Below, one piece after another: positions 25,052-37,300 of a DNA stretch of 64,000 nt (positions are counted from its first letter, which is position 1; the number at the start of each line of letters is the position of its first letter). The notes beneath the pieces were generated by a model that had not been told where the DNA came from, searched no databases, and worked only from the letters and a program-made list of their open reading frames with translations. Source of the DNA: Reticulitermes speratus (taxonomy: Eukaryota; Arthropoda; Insecta; Blattodea; Rhinotermitidae). Made by a program: the position numbers and the translations under genes. The DNA is taken from the NCBI GenBank assembly GCA_021186555.1, contig JAJKFL010000006.1, positions 36,453,478-36,517,477 on the forward strand, read 5' to 3'.

Positions 25052-25761
25052 ATGGAGAACAACAAATATGAAGCGAAAATTCATACTTTATATAATAACA
25101 GCCTTAATAGAAATCGTTTTAAAAAGCTTCTTTTCATATTTCGAATGGCAGGAATTCCACTTAACATGAAGTCAGTATCGAGACTTAACACAGTATATTA
25201 CGCCACCGTGATCGTGTGTTTCTACATTACAAACTTTTGTGTCTGTGTGGACATGTTTGTTCACAGGCATCAGTTTTCCTACGCCATGAAGAAATTTCGC
25301 ATACTATTAGGAATGCAAATAAAAAAGATTGCGTGTTCTTCTTCGTTTTGCACAAATATGAGTAACAATACCACGTAATCGATACTAAGTTAGATAAACT
25401 TTACAATCTTCATGATGGGTTGATTACACTAAGCTTGCTATTTGTATCCATAATTTATAAAGTGAATACTTATTCCCATTACAGTTACCGTAAACGTGAC
25501 ATCGAACATCTGCTCAGACTGACAGACTCCTTCACATGGGAAGAACTGCCGACCAGAGATCCTGACACCGGATATTTAACAAGTGCTGGATACATTTCGA
25601 TCATTCAAAGACTTTATAAATACATAATAGTCTTCGGATTTGGATACCACCTTATCCAAAGCACCGTGCGCATTGTGATCAGCCATGACATGATCTTCAC
25701 TAAGTGGTTCCCCATTGACGCATCATCGAGCCTAGTATATGAAATTGTTAACTTAATACAG
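25052..25761 (+). pseudogene. OR copy A: truncated odorant receptor (exons 1-2 only)
   Basis: Exon 1 begins at ATG 25052 and is nearly identical to exon 1 of copies B and C up to about 25320. There the last roughly 25-30 coding bases, the donor site and most of intron 1 are missing: the sequence jumps to an AAAAAAGATTG tract that in copy C lies deep in intron 1 (about 54331). Exon 2 (25485-25761) is complete at 277 nt with normal acceptor and donor. Exons 3-7 do not appear downstream; homology to copies B/C stops near 26118 and a 100-N gap follows at 28674. Without an exon 1 donor a normal transcript cannot be spliced, so this is most likely a pseudogene. Missing exons could in principle lie in the gap, but the loss of homology at 26118 argues against it. 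Confidence 0.85.
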
Positions 25762-26118
25762 GTAATGTTCACATTTCTAAAGCGTTTAAATTTTTACTTA
25801 ACCAATGGTTATAGAATAGGATATATCAGTGGTGTTTCAAATTTAGATAACCGAATTTTTAACACATTAAATTCGCAGAATATCAGTACAGCACCAATCA
25901 TTTTGTGCAATATAAGGTTTTGAAATATACATATTTCGGAAAAATATATATAACACAATTCCAATTTGCTGCCCGTCTTTACTAATAATGGGAGCGTAAT
26001 AAAACGTGCCGGTAATTAAGATAACAAAAATTACATTTTGTCTCAACCTGAATACTTTCAGTCCCTAACAACCATGAGACGGAACTTCACAGAAAACTAT
26101 GTAACGGGTATTAATAAG

Positions 26119-27564
26119 AGTAGAATATTTATGCCTCAAAATTCCTAGTATCTATTTGTATGTGTGTGATTAAATTTATACAAAAAAGTTTTTATTTTTC
26201 TTTCTTTAAAAACATTCTGTTTCGACATTAGAGGTGAAAAATCCATACTTTCAGAACAAAGAGCAGAGACATACATGAAGATCACATTCATAATTTTAGT
26301 ACATAATTCTTTCCAGCTTCCATTTTCATAACCGAAAATTTGGACCGCCTTTCGGAATGTGCGTTCCAAATTTCAGACCTCAGAGTCTAGCATATTTTCG
26401 TTCCTTGCCGAACACAATCCGCCTTCCATATTTTGGGTCAACTTCAAATTGTTTGTGTCAATCTACAGAATTAAGGACAAGATAACCCGTCTACTTAACT
26501 TGTTCCATTTCTGAATTTTAAATACGCATTATCCACACTTACAAATGTAGACACTTTATAGGTTTTGCAGAGCTTGAAGTGTCTGCATAGTGTCTGGAAT
26601 TCTAAACGCAACTGTATTTGTTAGTTATTCTCTGTCAAAGACGTTACATATATATCATGGATATCCCTATATAATTTCTCTTAAAGTCATTTCTTTTACT
26701 GCAAATATAAATATATTTTATCAATTAACACATGCATCAGAGCAGATTTGACGCCATAACTCCTACACGGCACTATTAGTAGACGTATATCATCAAAATC
26801 ACAATGATAAGTACCCTAGATATGCACGTAACACTCAAGATATAACTTTAAATTCTCATTCCTGGAAATGAAAATTATGTTTACTGACCTTACAGAGTAT
26901 AATGCATGTATAAAAGTGCACATTACATAATACACATCAGTAATTAAATAAATGTTATCTCACGCGTAAATGATTATGTTCGTCCATAATAAATAATGAG
27001 TTCCTTACAGTTAATTAAAAAGAAGGAAAATATTGGTAAGCTTTTATAGTTGCAGTCGTATGAGTCATAAGACGACGTCTTATGTAAGTGTAAATTGAAC
27101 TACAGGAATCACATATAGTTAAAAGCGTAAGAAATAATCAAACATCAATAACCCACAGTAATTTTAATATGCGTATAACTTTATATCAAAAGTTTGATAC
27201 CTCTTGCATTACAGGCAATTAAGCCATACGTTGTAAGCATAAAGCTTCTCACTCGCTCTGGAAATATAAAAGCTTAACTGTAACTTTGTGGCATTCACAG
27301 AAGGTGGGAAGTATTACTGCACAGAGTAATAAATGCACTTCTAAGTATAAGGTGATGCTAATTTTATTATTTATTAAATTCTATTTCAAATTTTCCTTTG
27401 CAAATTATTGGATTTTTCTTCGAAATTGGAAACGGCATTCTTTCTATTCACTTTCGAATGTAGTAACAGTAATTTTGTGTTCACCTCTAAAATCTGCCTA
27501 ACGAGCTATAATTAATTTTTAAGCTCTAAATATTTCAACTTCGAATTATAACTTATCACAATCT
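26119..27564. other. Unique DNA after copy A, no gene seen
   Basis: Homology with blocks B and C has ended. AT-rich, no OR exons 3-7 and no recognisable transposon until the SINE at 27565. Confidence 0.55.
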
Positions 27565-27825
27565 AAGTGGCCGATTTCAATGGCCGCGCGGTCTAAGGCG
27601 TGGGTATACGGCCGTTCGATTGTTGGGATTGTGGGTTCGAATCCTGCCGAAGGCTTGGATATCTGTCTCTTGTGAGTGTTGTGTGTTGTCAGGTAGAGGT
27701 CTCTGCGACGGGGCGATCACTCGTCCAGAGGAGTCCTACCGAGTGTGGTGTGTCTGAGTGAGATCGAGGAATCTCACAGAGAAGGCCTAGGCCCACTACG
27801 ACTGTCGAGCCATGAGAAAAATGAA
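27565..27825 (+). mobile_element. tRNA-derived SINE near the assembly gap
   Basis: A box TGGCCGCGCGGTCTAAGGCG and B box GGTTCGAATCC, family body, A-rich end. Lies in DNA not shared with blocks B or C. Confidence 0.75.
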
Positions 27826-28673
27826 GATTTAAATTAACATATTTAATGAATATTTAATGCGACATCATATACTTTCTCTCTTTTGTTTTTAATGATATTA
27901 ACTTTGCAATCAGGTTTTCATAAACTGAGAATAAGAAGGGTTCCGCCTTTTGACTCCATATTGTCCTTAACACTGACATATATTTGAGCGAAGAGAAGAA
28001 AAAGTGTTTTAGACAACGTGTGTGTATTGTAACAAAAAAAACAGAATGACATGTATGTGATGTCAATTTTTGGTGTGAGATCATTACCCTGTAGTACTCA
28101 CAAAGTGGTTTGGCTGCAGTACCACTAGGTTTTAGAGGCAATCACTCTTGCGTCTTGTCTTTCTGCAGAAATCATAAGATAAATGCAGATAAAAAGTAGA
28201 TAATTCAGGACTTTGGACAGCTATTATTCGTGGCTGAACTATCTCAAAACGTTATTTTAAACAAATGTGGTCAGCTCTATACATAGATCTCACGATTTGT
28301 ACTGGCGTGTGATGCTTCATACACTCGTAACTTAAAGTTTGGTCTAAACAGAGAAACGAACCAACGTATCTGCGTAAATTAATAAGCAACAAAATCGTAG
28401 GGTTTGAGTGCCGTGCAGTTCAAATTATTCTGCTTAGACCAATGTATCATTTTATATAAACAATAAGGATCTAAAGACCGTCAATTATAATTATGTTTAC
28501 GTTATTTTTATTGCTTGCTACATAAAGATATCTTAAATATAACCCTTCAAAATTATACCGTTTCAGATAAATGAAATCTTAACTTTACAAAGATACGAGT
28601 TGTATAAACCGAAACTAAGTAAAGGTCGAGATTGCACATTAAATTTTCAATACATAATGTATTATATTAAAAT

Positions 28674-28773
28674 NNNNNNNNNNNNNNNNNNNNNNNNNNN
28701 NNNNNNNNNNNNNNNNNNNNNNNNNNNNNNNNNNNNNNNNNNNNNNNNNNNNNNNNNNNNNNNNNNNNNNNNN
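28674..28773. other. Assembly gap (100 N)
   Basis: Exactly 100 N, the usual placeholder for a scaffold gap of unknown length. Sequence resumes with the right arm of a foldback element whose full version is at 48400-49530, so the gap lies in or next to a long inverted repeat. Any distance across it, including the fate of copy A's 3' exons, is uncertain. Confidence 0.95.
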
Positions 28774-28930
28774 TCAACATAACAATATAATATGTAAAAA
28801 GGTGAGATCTCAATTTTCGTATATATTTGTATAAAGTCTTATATTCTTGATCAAACTGATGATGGCCTATCAGGCCGAAACATGTTGAAATAACAATGGA
28901 ACAAACAATTGTTGTGTTTGGCTGGATTTA
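28774..28930 (+). mobile_element. Right arm of foldback element (block B copy) with hammerhead-like core
   Basis: Core: CUGAUGA 28856-28862, stem II GGCC-UAUCA-GGCC 28864-28876, GAAAC from 28877, AUGUU. The catalytic boxes and stem II are perfect, but stem I pairing is poor, so activity is doubtful. The left part of the element is lost in the gap. Confidence 0.6.
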
Positions 28931-29306
28931 CTCTTATTCTTATGGTAATAATTTTCCGAATTTCTAGGGGACATAAATTAATCCACATTTTCAACAAGCA
29001 AAGCCTATTAAATTCTGTGACGTTCCTTCCGATGCAGCCATTTCACGCTGAAATTGAAATTAAAGCAGCGTCTCCGCCGAGTTTTTAAACGCACACATCA
29101 ACGGAGCAAATACGTTCATTCAGTATTTCAATGCACTCTAGACGGCATTACTCGCGACATTCTTTTAGCCCCACGTCACAAAAGATTCAACCAGTCACAC
29201 TATGTTTCGTCTGACGGACACAAATTTTTAGAAACTGGTGGAGAGCTTTCAAGAACCGATAATGTGTTTTACAGAAAATCTCTTAACAAAATCACGAGCT
29301 TTCTAC

Positions 29307-29575
29307 ATGGAGAATATCAACAATAAAACGAACAAAAATATTGTATATAGTTAGAACAGCAACAACGGCCTTACACACACAATTCTGTCTTTATTTCATT
29401 TGGGAGTTCTTCCACCTGATATGAAGTGAATATGAACAATTATTACGGTATATAATGTCTTTAATATCATCTGCTTTTGCTTCAAAACTTTATGTCTTCT
29501 TGTGAATACTTTCGTCCAGAGACGTGAGATGGTGAAAGCAATGAAGAAATCTGCATGTAAATGGAAGAGCAACAG
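29307..29575 (+). pseudogene. OR relic D1: decayed exon 1
   Basis: Starts MENINNKTNKN, compared with MENNKYEAKIH in copies A-C and MEDINSNTKP in gene 1, and keeps recognisable stretches such as the FVQRREMVKAMKK region before a GT at 29576. It has in-frame stops (first TAG 16 codons in) and no exon 2 nearby. It is more divergent than A, B and C are from each other, so it descends from an older paralog. The open frame just upstream (29054-29326) lies over its former promoter and leader, which still share a CAGTCACACTATG-type initiator region with gene 1. Confidence 0.75.
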
Positions 29576-30649
29576 GTCATATGAGGTCGTCTAATTTTGT
29601 GGCATAGGCGCATTATAATCAGCGTACTTCAAAACATGATGTTATGACAGACGTCGTGTCTGAAACGGTTCTAAGGCAATCCATATACATAATTTTGATA
29701 GTTGCTTAAGTCATTTTGTAATTCCATAAGTGTCAGATAATTTGTAAAGACTACATACAGCCCCTCATCCAGCTATTTTAAAGGTTGTATAAATTTATAG
29801 ACTATAAATTATGAATATCACAAGTTCGCGCTTACACAAATTAATCAGATACAATTCAGAATCATTTATAAAGTAGATAATACAGAAAGGCCATATTTGC
29901 AGGTTAAGTATATCCGTCTGCACGCTTGTTTTTTTTTTTCTTCAGAGGATTCCAATGGTCTTTGCTCTGAAAAAAAATCGTCGGCTACATGTTCTGTAAC
30001 AGAAAATAGGTCACATTAAGTCATACAGGGCCTTCTCAGTTATCCCATAAACAGTTTACAGATTCTGCTGAAATTTAACATAATTAGTTAATAATAATAA
30101 TAAATTTATATTTACATGTTTGTGCAGATGTAAACCTATAGGGAAGCTGTATTGTTGGCAGCGCATTTTCTTTTATTGTGAATCATGTAGGCTACAAATT
30201 TGTGGTATGAATAATTAATAAATTTGAAAAACCGACGTGAAAATCCAAAGTCTCGTATTATATCTGCAAAGGGTTAATTAAATGTGTCAAAACTGGAGGC
30301 ATGTTCAAACGAGAAATACTCTAACATTACGAGCACATACATCTCATCATTAGTGGATGGATGAATGAAGCACTACCAGAAGCACCAAAATCTGTTAAAT
30401 TGATTTTAACAATTACCATAATTAGTGTATTTACAGAAGGATAATTTTCAACTGCGAAAAAACTAAAACCCATCTACGGAAGTCACAGTTCCAATACAGG
30501 CGCCGACTGAAACCTGACTTGTAAAAAGTTTCCTGAAACGAGTGACAGTATATATATATGTGTGTGATGAACGTTTTAGACCAGCATGATGGCAAAGGTT
30601 TCAATTAATAATACAGATTTAAAATCGCACTACAAAAATGCCTATAACT

Positions 30650-30845
30650 TTTACATTGCGGGTTCGAATCCCACCGGGGCATGAATGCATGTCACTTGTG
30701 AATGTTGTGTGTTGCCTGTCAGGTAGAGGCTGATCACCCTTCCAGACGAGTCCTACCGAGTGAGGTGTGTCTGAGTGTCATCGTGAAGCCTCGACAGTGA
30801 AGGAGGCCCTGGTACACTAGGGCTGTCGTGCCATGAAAAAAATTA
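30650..30845 (+). mobile_element. 5'-truncated SINE upstream of OR gene B
   Basis: Duplicate of 24350-24545; about 395 bp upstream of the presumed start. Confidence 0.75.
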
Positions 30846-31206
30846 TTACCAGTGAAGTGTAAGAAATCATTATCTTTGAAATTAAAATTTAATATAATTC
30901 TCTCAACCTTCTCTTCCTACATCACCCCTAGGCCCAAAAGTTATCCTCACCTTTTGATCGCATGGATCGTAATATACGTTTTCAGTTTGGATGACATAAG
31001 AACTTCAACACTCATTAAATTTGTATTGTTATAGACTAGACCACGCCTTCAGCAAGCCACCGAAGTTGACTTCCTTGAACTCCCGATAAACAGCTGACTT
31101 ATAAACTGGAACAAACTTGACACGCGTAACTTACTAAACTCATTACCCTCCTGCCTTATCAATAGTTTACTTTCTCGGAGTAGTTTTAAGCCGCAACACA
31201 AAATTT

Positions 31207-31243
31207 TATATAAATCAAGCCTCTAACGTGTGCACTGTCAGTC
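31207..31243 (+). promoter_or_regulatory. Core promoter of OR gene B
   Basis: TATATAAATC at 31207-31216 and initiator TCAGTC at 31238-31243; presumed start A31240. A five-codon upstream ORF (ATG 31244, TAA ending 31261) follows at once, as in copy A. Confidence 0.7.
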
Positions 31244-31351
31244 ATGTTTGGCATCGTCTAAGCGAACGACTTGCACGACCAAGTGGATATTCTTGTGTAA
31301 CCGACAATTACATTTCTGATATAATAAATCTGGTGCATTTACAAGTAATAC

Positions 31352-34300
31352 ATGGAGAACAACAAATATGAAGCGAAAATTCATACTTTATATAATAACA
31401 GCCTTAATGGAAGTCGTTTTAAAATGCTTCTTTTCATATTTCGAATGGCAGGAATTCCACTCAACATGAAGTCAGTATCGAGACTTAACACAGTATATTA
31501 CGCCACCGTGATCGTGTGTTTCTACATTACAAACTTTTGTGTCTGTGTGGACATGTTTGTTCACAGGCATCAGTTTTCTACGCCATGAAGAAATTTCGCA
31601 TACTATTAGGAATGCAAATAACCATGTGGACGCACTTCAGTGTCAGGTAAGCTGAATTACAATCTTCAGTCATAGTGCGTTATTATAGCATATTGTTTAG
31701 CAGAGGGATTAATATTTCTAACAACATTCACAATTTTCATTTTTAAATTATGGAGTACTTAAGACTGAAGTTGTGGACAAACTGCAAAATACAAGAGAAG
31801 AAAGAAGAAAATCCTTTAGTGTTATATTATTGTGTCTATATAGACATAGACATATATCGATATAGGTAGATAAACTTTACAATCTTCATGATGGTCTCAT
31901 TACACTAAGCCTGCTATCTGTATCCATAATGTACAAAGTGAATACTTATTCCCATTACAGTTACCGTAAACGTGACATCGAACATCTGCTCAGACTGACA
32001 GACTCCTTCACATGGGAAGAACTGCCGACCAGAGATCCTGACACCGGATATTTAACAAGTGCTGGATACATTTCGATCATTCAAAGACTTTATAAATACA
32101 TAATAGTGTTCGGACTTGGATACCACCTTATCCAAAGCACCGTGCGCATTGTGATCAGCCATGACATGATCTTCACTAAGTGGTTCCCCATTGACGCATC
32201 ATCGAGCCCAGTATATGAAATTGTTAACTTAATACAGGTAATGTTCACATTTCTAAAGTGATAAAATTTTTACTTGACCAATGGTTATAGAATAGGTTAC
32301 ATCAGTGGTGTTTCAAATTTAGATAACCGAATTTTTAACACATTAAATTCGCAGAATATCAGTACAGCGCCAATCATTTTGCGCAATATAAGGTTTTGAA
32401 ATATACATATTTCCGAAAAATATATATAACACAATTACAATTTGCTGCCCGTCTTTACTAATAATGGGAGCGTAATAAAACGTGCCGGTAATTAAGATAA
32501 CAAAAATTACATTTTGTCTCACCATGAATACTTTCGGTCACTAACACCCATGAGACGAAACTTCACAGGAAACTACGTAACGGGTATTAATAAGAGAAAC
32601 AACAATTTATGACTTTATTTAAGTGTTAAGACAACGCAAATGCTAAAAGGCCTAGACTAACTACGGGAAACATCTGTTCACCAATTTTACCAACAACAGA
32701 CCTGTGCAAACTTTCCAGTAGGTAGGTGTGACCTGGTATAAGAAATACGCTCACTTTGCGTTTTGTATAGGTTGTGTTCGTTACCAGTTGTGTTACTACA
32801 CTTAGCACAAATACATCAGAAAATTAGGACCTGACAGTAATGCCACCGAAACATCGTTTCGAAACAAACAGACCTGCACTTATCCTCCCATAAAGTGCCG
32901 CAATATCGATTTGAAAATTCGGTATAAAATATGCAATCCTACCCTGATTTACTGTGGTACCGGGCATCTAAGTTCAAAGGTATACAAACGAAAACGAAAC
33001 ACTATAAAATACATCTACTCTTACTCGTACATTGTCTTTCAAATGTGGTTATTCATCGTTGTTTCCTGGTATATGACAAAAACATTTAACCAAAATTACA
33101 ATAGCTTACAAGATCAAATACTGAATCATAATAAGTTACTTGAAGCACTGTATTACGCTCATTTGTTTCTACACAGTATTTAAACTACATTTATGTCTTT
33201 TATGTTGCTATTCTACGCTAAGTACGTTTCGCACAAGTGAATACAAAAACGCACTATTAACACAAGAGTAAATGTGTAACTAAAGAAAAGTCCCTTAATA
33301 AAAATATAATTATATGATGTGAATTTATTTCCGTCATCACCTAAAATAAACTACCCGAGACATTCTCACAGAGATGCTGATGAAGACTCAAGTCTCATAG
33401 AACGTTACGCCGTGTATTACAAGGTTTCGCGATAAAAATCACATTAAATTACAAAAATTATAAACTACTTTTAAACTTGTAAAATATCAGCGAAAAATTA
33501 GTCCCAACAGAAAACTGAATAAAGGAAAAATTTATTTTCGTAATAAAGTCTTCCATCTAAGAAACACATGCAGAGCCTCACAGTTACGCCTCCCAGAAAG
33601 TTTCTATTGACGCCTGCAGGTACTGTCCGTTACCTTTAGTGTTCACTTCAAGACACCAGGAAGTTGTTTCACTTTAAGTTCCTCATTACGCAGTTGGTGA
33701 CTCTGAACCAGCAGGTTCAGTTTCTTGTCCTGTCTCACCTGCATCAAAATTTGATCATAAATAATGTGGGACAGCATTTCGATCTAAGGGACAAATCCAT
33801 GTGTTTTTAAAAACGCTTACAATATTTGGTACGGAAGCATCCGTGTTCAACACTTGAACAATAAAAATTCCAAGTCGATTCCTCTTCACTTCTATGCTTA
33901 ATAAGTACTGACACAACCGATAACACACTCTTGTACAAAAGTTCCCCTACGCAATACTTGCAATGCTGCCACAGTATGAATCGGTAAATTAACATGATCA
34001 CATGTTCATCTTTCATAAAATAAATAAATTTTCTGCTATTATAGTGGTAACTGTGACCAGCTAAAATTACTAGATGGCTCAAGAAGCTGTGCACGTAAAG
34101 CTAGAAAATGCACCTAGTGGACCCAACTTCTTCCGCGCGAAATCCCAAGGTTTATATCTCCTATTCAGTACACCAGTCGAGATTCCGTAATATATGCCTC
34201 TATAGGACTAATATCGCCTTTCTTCAAAATTTTGGCTTTCCTAAGGCCTCCCAAAGTCCGTCCTTGTAAAGGTGAAGCCCCACATTTACGCATTTTACAG

Positions 34301-37300
34301 GAATGAACACATAAGAAACTGTATAAGTCTAAAGTAACCTACAAAGTGTAAACGGAACAACACATATCATGGATCACTTCAGACACATATACGAGTAAAC
34401 ACGTTTTCAATGGCGTGATACCTCTCCCTTCTTAATTTGTATGTACCAATGTCCTACGTTTTCATGAATATATACCATACTTCTATTCATGGCCTATAGA
34501 CATACAAAATGGCTCAGACCTACACAACAGCAATGCTACTTTTCGAAACTGATACTCCAAAGTTGCAAAAGTGTCACAAACACATTTAAGGAAAAAAGTG
34601 ACATCCGAAATTAGAATGTTCTACGAGTTCGCGAAAAAAATGACCAACTTAGCTAACTTTATCGGCAACTGTAATTCGCAAACTATCACGAAAAATCAAC
34701 ACATATGACAACTATTTTCAAATGACTAATCAAGTAGTGGATAACCGTGCAGCTTCCGCAAAGTGTCAGAAGTTCGAAATGCAGCACGTGTGGCATCTCT
34801 TCCGGCGTGGCAATTTCCCCGGAAACACTCAGTGTAAGATTAGTAACACATCTTCCTACCCTCATACTTGAGTTATATCTCATTATCCGGAACCCTTTGT
34901 GCATGTTGGGTAAATCTGTCTTCTTGCCATATCTCATTTATTGTACTGACACCATGCTGCAGTACATGAGTCACTGCCGATCACAAAGCGTCAACTCCCC
35001 TAGTGAAATCTATATGCACAAAGGTAAAGTTACTGGTTTATAAATTTGTTCTGCCGTTGTAGCTTTTTAGAAACTGCTGTTTTGCAAATATCGGTACTTT
35101 ACTAAATTTCTTCCGGTTAAGTCATAATATGCAAAATAATAACCTAAGACATGGTACAATAATTTTAGAACATATTAAGTACACATTTTAATTGTAGGTA
35201 TCAGTTAGAACTACGTTCTTAATTGTAACAATTTCTCTGTAACCACTGTTATCGAAAGCTTGTAGTAAAATGTGTTTGTGCTTGAAAGTGTAAATTAAAT
35301 GTCGCTCCTTGGCAAGCGTGTGCAGGCAGAGGGGAGGCAGAAGTATATGAACACCAAGCGCCAGAACGGAGTGGTGTGGTTAGCAACATGCTCCGGCCGC
35401 TTTACCCCCAGTAAAGACGGGTATCCATTGTATAGAAGGTTGGGTGGGCTTTGGTGCCGGTCTGGACGGCAGAAAAACTGACCCCCACCGGAATTCTATT
35501 CCCGGACCATCCAACCGTAGCGAGTCGCTATACCGACTGCGCTATCCCGGCCGCCGCTCAAAGTGCGCAAGGTCTTATAAACTGATTAATAAGTATTAAT
35601 ACGAGCTGGGAAAAAATGCGGTAAAGAAATCTCCTCAGCAACATAGGCGAACAGTTAAAATAAACTATTTTGTATTTCGATTAGCTGAAGAGTGATGGAT
35701 CTCCCACAGGTCATGGCATCATTCGTCGTAGGAGGCTTATATTGTGGCTTCCCGTGTCTGTACGCTACGCTAGTGTTTGTAGCCTGCAGTCAGCTGGAGA
35801 AGCTTAGAGCGGCGCTGCTGCACGTAAGGCAAAGACGGGGCACATCAATGCAGGACACTTGGGAAGAGACTGATGAAAGGGAAGCAGTGGGACAGAAGAA
35901 CGCTCCTTCAGAGTCCTTCCGTCACATGCAGGAACAACTGAACAACTGTATACGCCATCACCAGGAGATAAAACGGTAAGGCAAACAACGATAAGTTAAA
36001 CTACAAATAATGTTAACATTTCGAATGAGAAAAACGTGAATTTTGCTACAAAAACTTCCACTCTTTCAGATACATGGCAGTTTTGGAAGATACAATGAAT
36101 CTTCCACTGTGTGGACTATTCCTGCTTATGTTCTCAGACATCTGCTTGGACGCCTTCTCTGCTGTCACGGTACAGTATTCGCTTAATCATTTATGAAGAA
36201 ACGGTAACTACTCCTATACACGTCGCATGATTTGTGGTTTAGTAATTCAAAATCTCGCTCTCAAACAATTTTCTTGTCTTTTGTTAGGTCATAAACTTTC
36301 GGGTTTCATTACGTTCTAAAATTATGCAGAGAATCTTAACGAATTACAATCAAAAGGCTTACCTATGTATGCCACAGGACGTATTTTTTACAGGTGGAAA
36401 CTGAACATCTAGAACACTTAAGTCGTACAAGCGCTTTGCCCTGTGAGTTCCACTTTCCATTAACTTCGACTGAGAATGAAACCTGCATCAACTGCTTCTC
36501 TACAGCTCACAGACTAACTTTGATTTAAAAATGTAACATGCCAGCACTGTATTACACCATTCTATTTCTTCGGAATATATTCATTAATAGACATAACCGC
36601 TTCATATTTGTATTCTGGTATTGTAGTGTAATAGAATTCAGTACTTTTCTGGGCGTTTATTTTCACGTATCCTCAGTTATCATCTTACTTTAAGATGTTC
36701 ATTGCCTCGCTTTACGTTCTGTTCAGTATTTCTATCGACATCAAAGGCAAGGCTACATTTTTGTAGCATGAAATAAATTATTCCTAATGCAAATGTATTC
36801 CTCTATTCAGTGTACATAATTTCAAAACTTGGATATAAACCAGTAAATTCTTTAGATTCAATGAGTTTCCGCAATGTTTCCATTCTGAAATTGAACAAGT
36901 CTTGTGTTCCTATATTCAGACACACTGGCAAAGAAAGTAAAACAGAGGACAAAATGTTTGCAAAACAATACTGGTTTCAGAAAGTCTCATACCATTCAAA
37001 CGAAACAATGAAACAACATTGATAATGTAAGAGTAAATTCCAGTGCTGCATGCGTTACCGGAAGTCAATTGACTGCTATTACTCGTAGCCTTTGCAGCAG
37101 CTTACTTTGATGTCATTCAGTTTGATGTGCACAGAATTGTACGACCGCTCACTGACCGCGGAACACAAAAGATTATTAGAATCGTTATGCGTTACATGTA
37201 ATGTGGTAAGGGAAAAACTGATTTCAAATAAAATGAAGCTGCTCTCAGTCAAAACGTAATGCTTAATGCTTACATTCTTCATGCAATGCAGACTTTACAC

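Larger units (their letters stand above)
23780..26118 (+). repeat. Tandem duplication block A (OR 5' region)
   Basis: Shares continuous homology with 30111-32598 (B) and 52535-55127 (C): upstream region, a 5'-truncated SINE, promoter, exons 1-2 and part of intron 2. The right edge falls inside intron 2, just after a shared TTAATAAGAG motif. The left edge is approximate. Confidence 0.75.

Noticed and set aside
29054-29326. 90-codon open frame, partly similar to one at 49589-49849
   Set aside because: It lies over the former promoter and leader of OR relics D1/D2. The two copies need different frames to align, and no known protein motif is seen.
32911-33183. 90-codon open frame in OR gene B intron 2
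   Set aside because: The paralogous segment in block C (about 55450-55710) is interrupted by indels; no motif.
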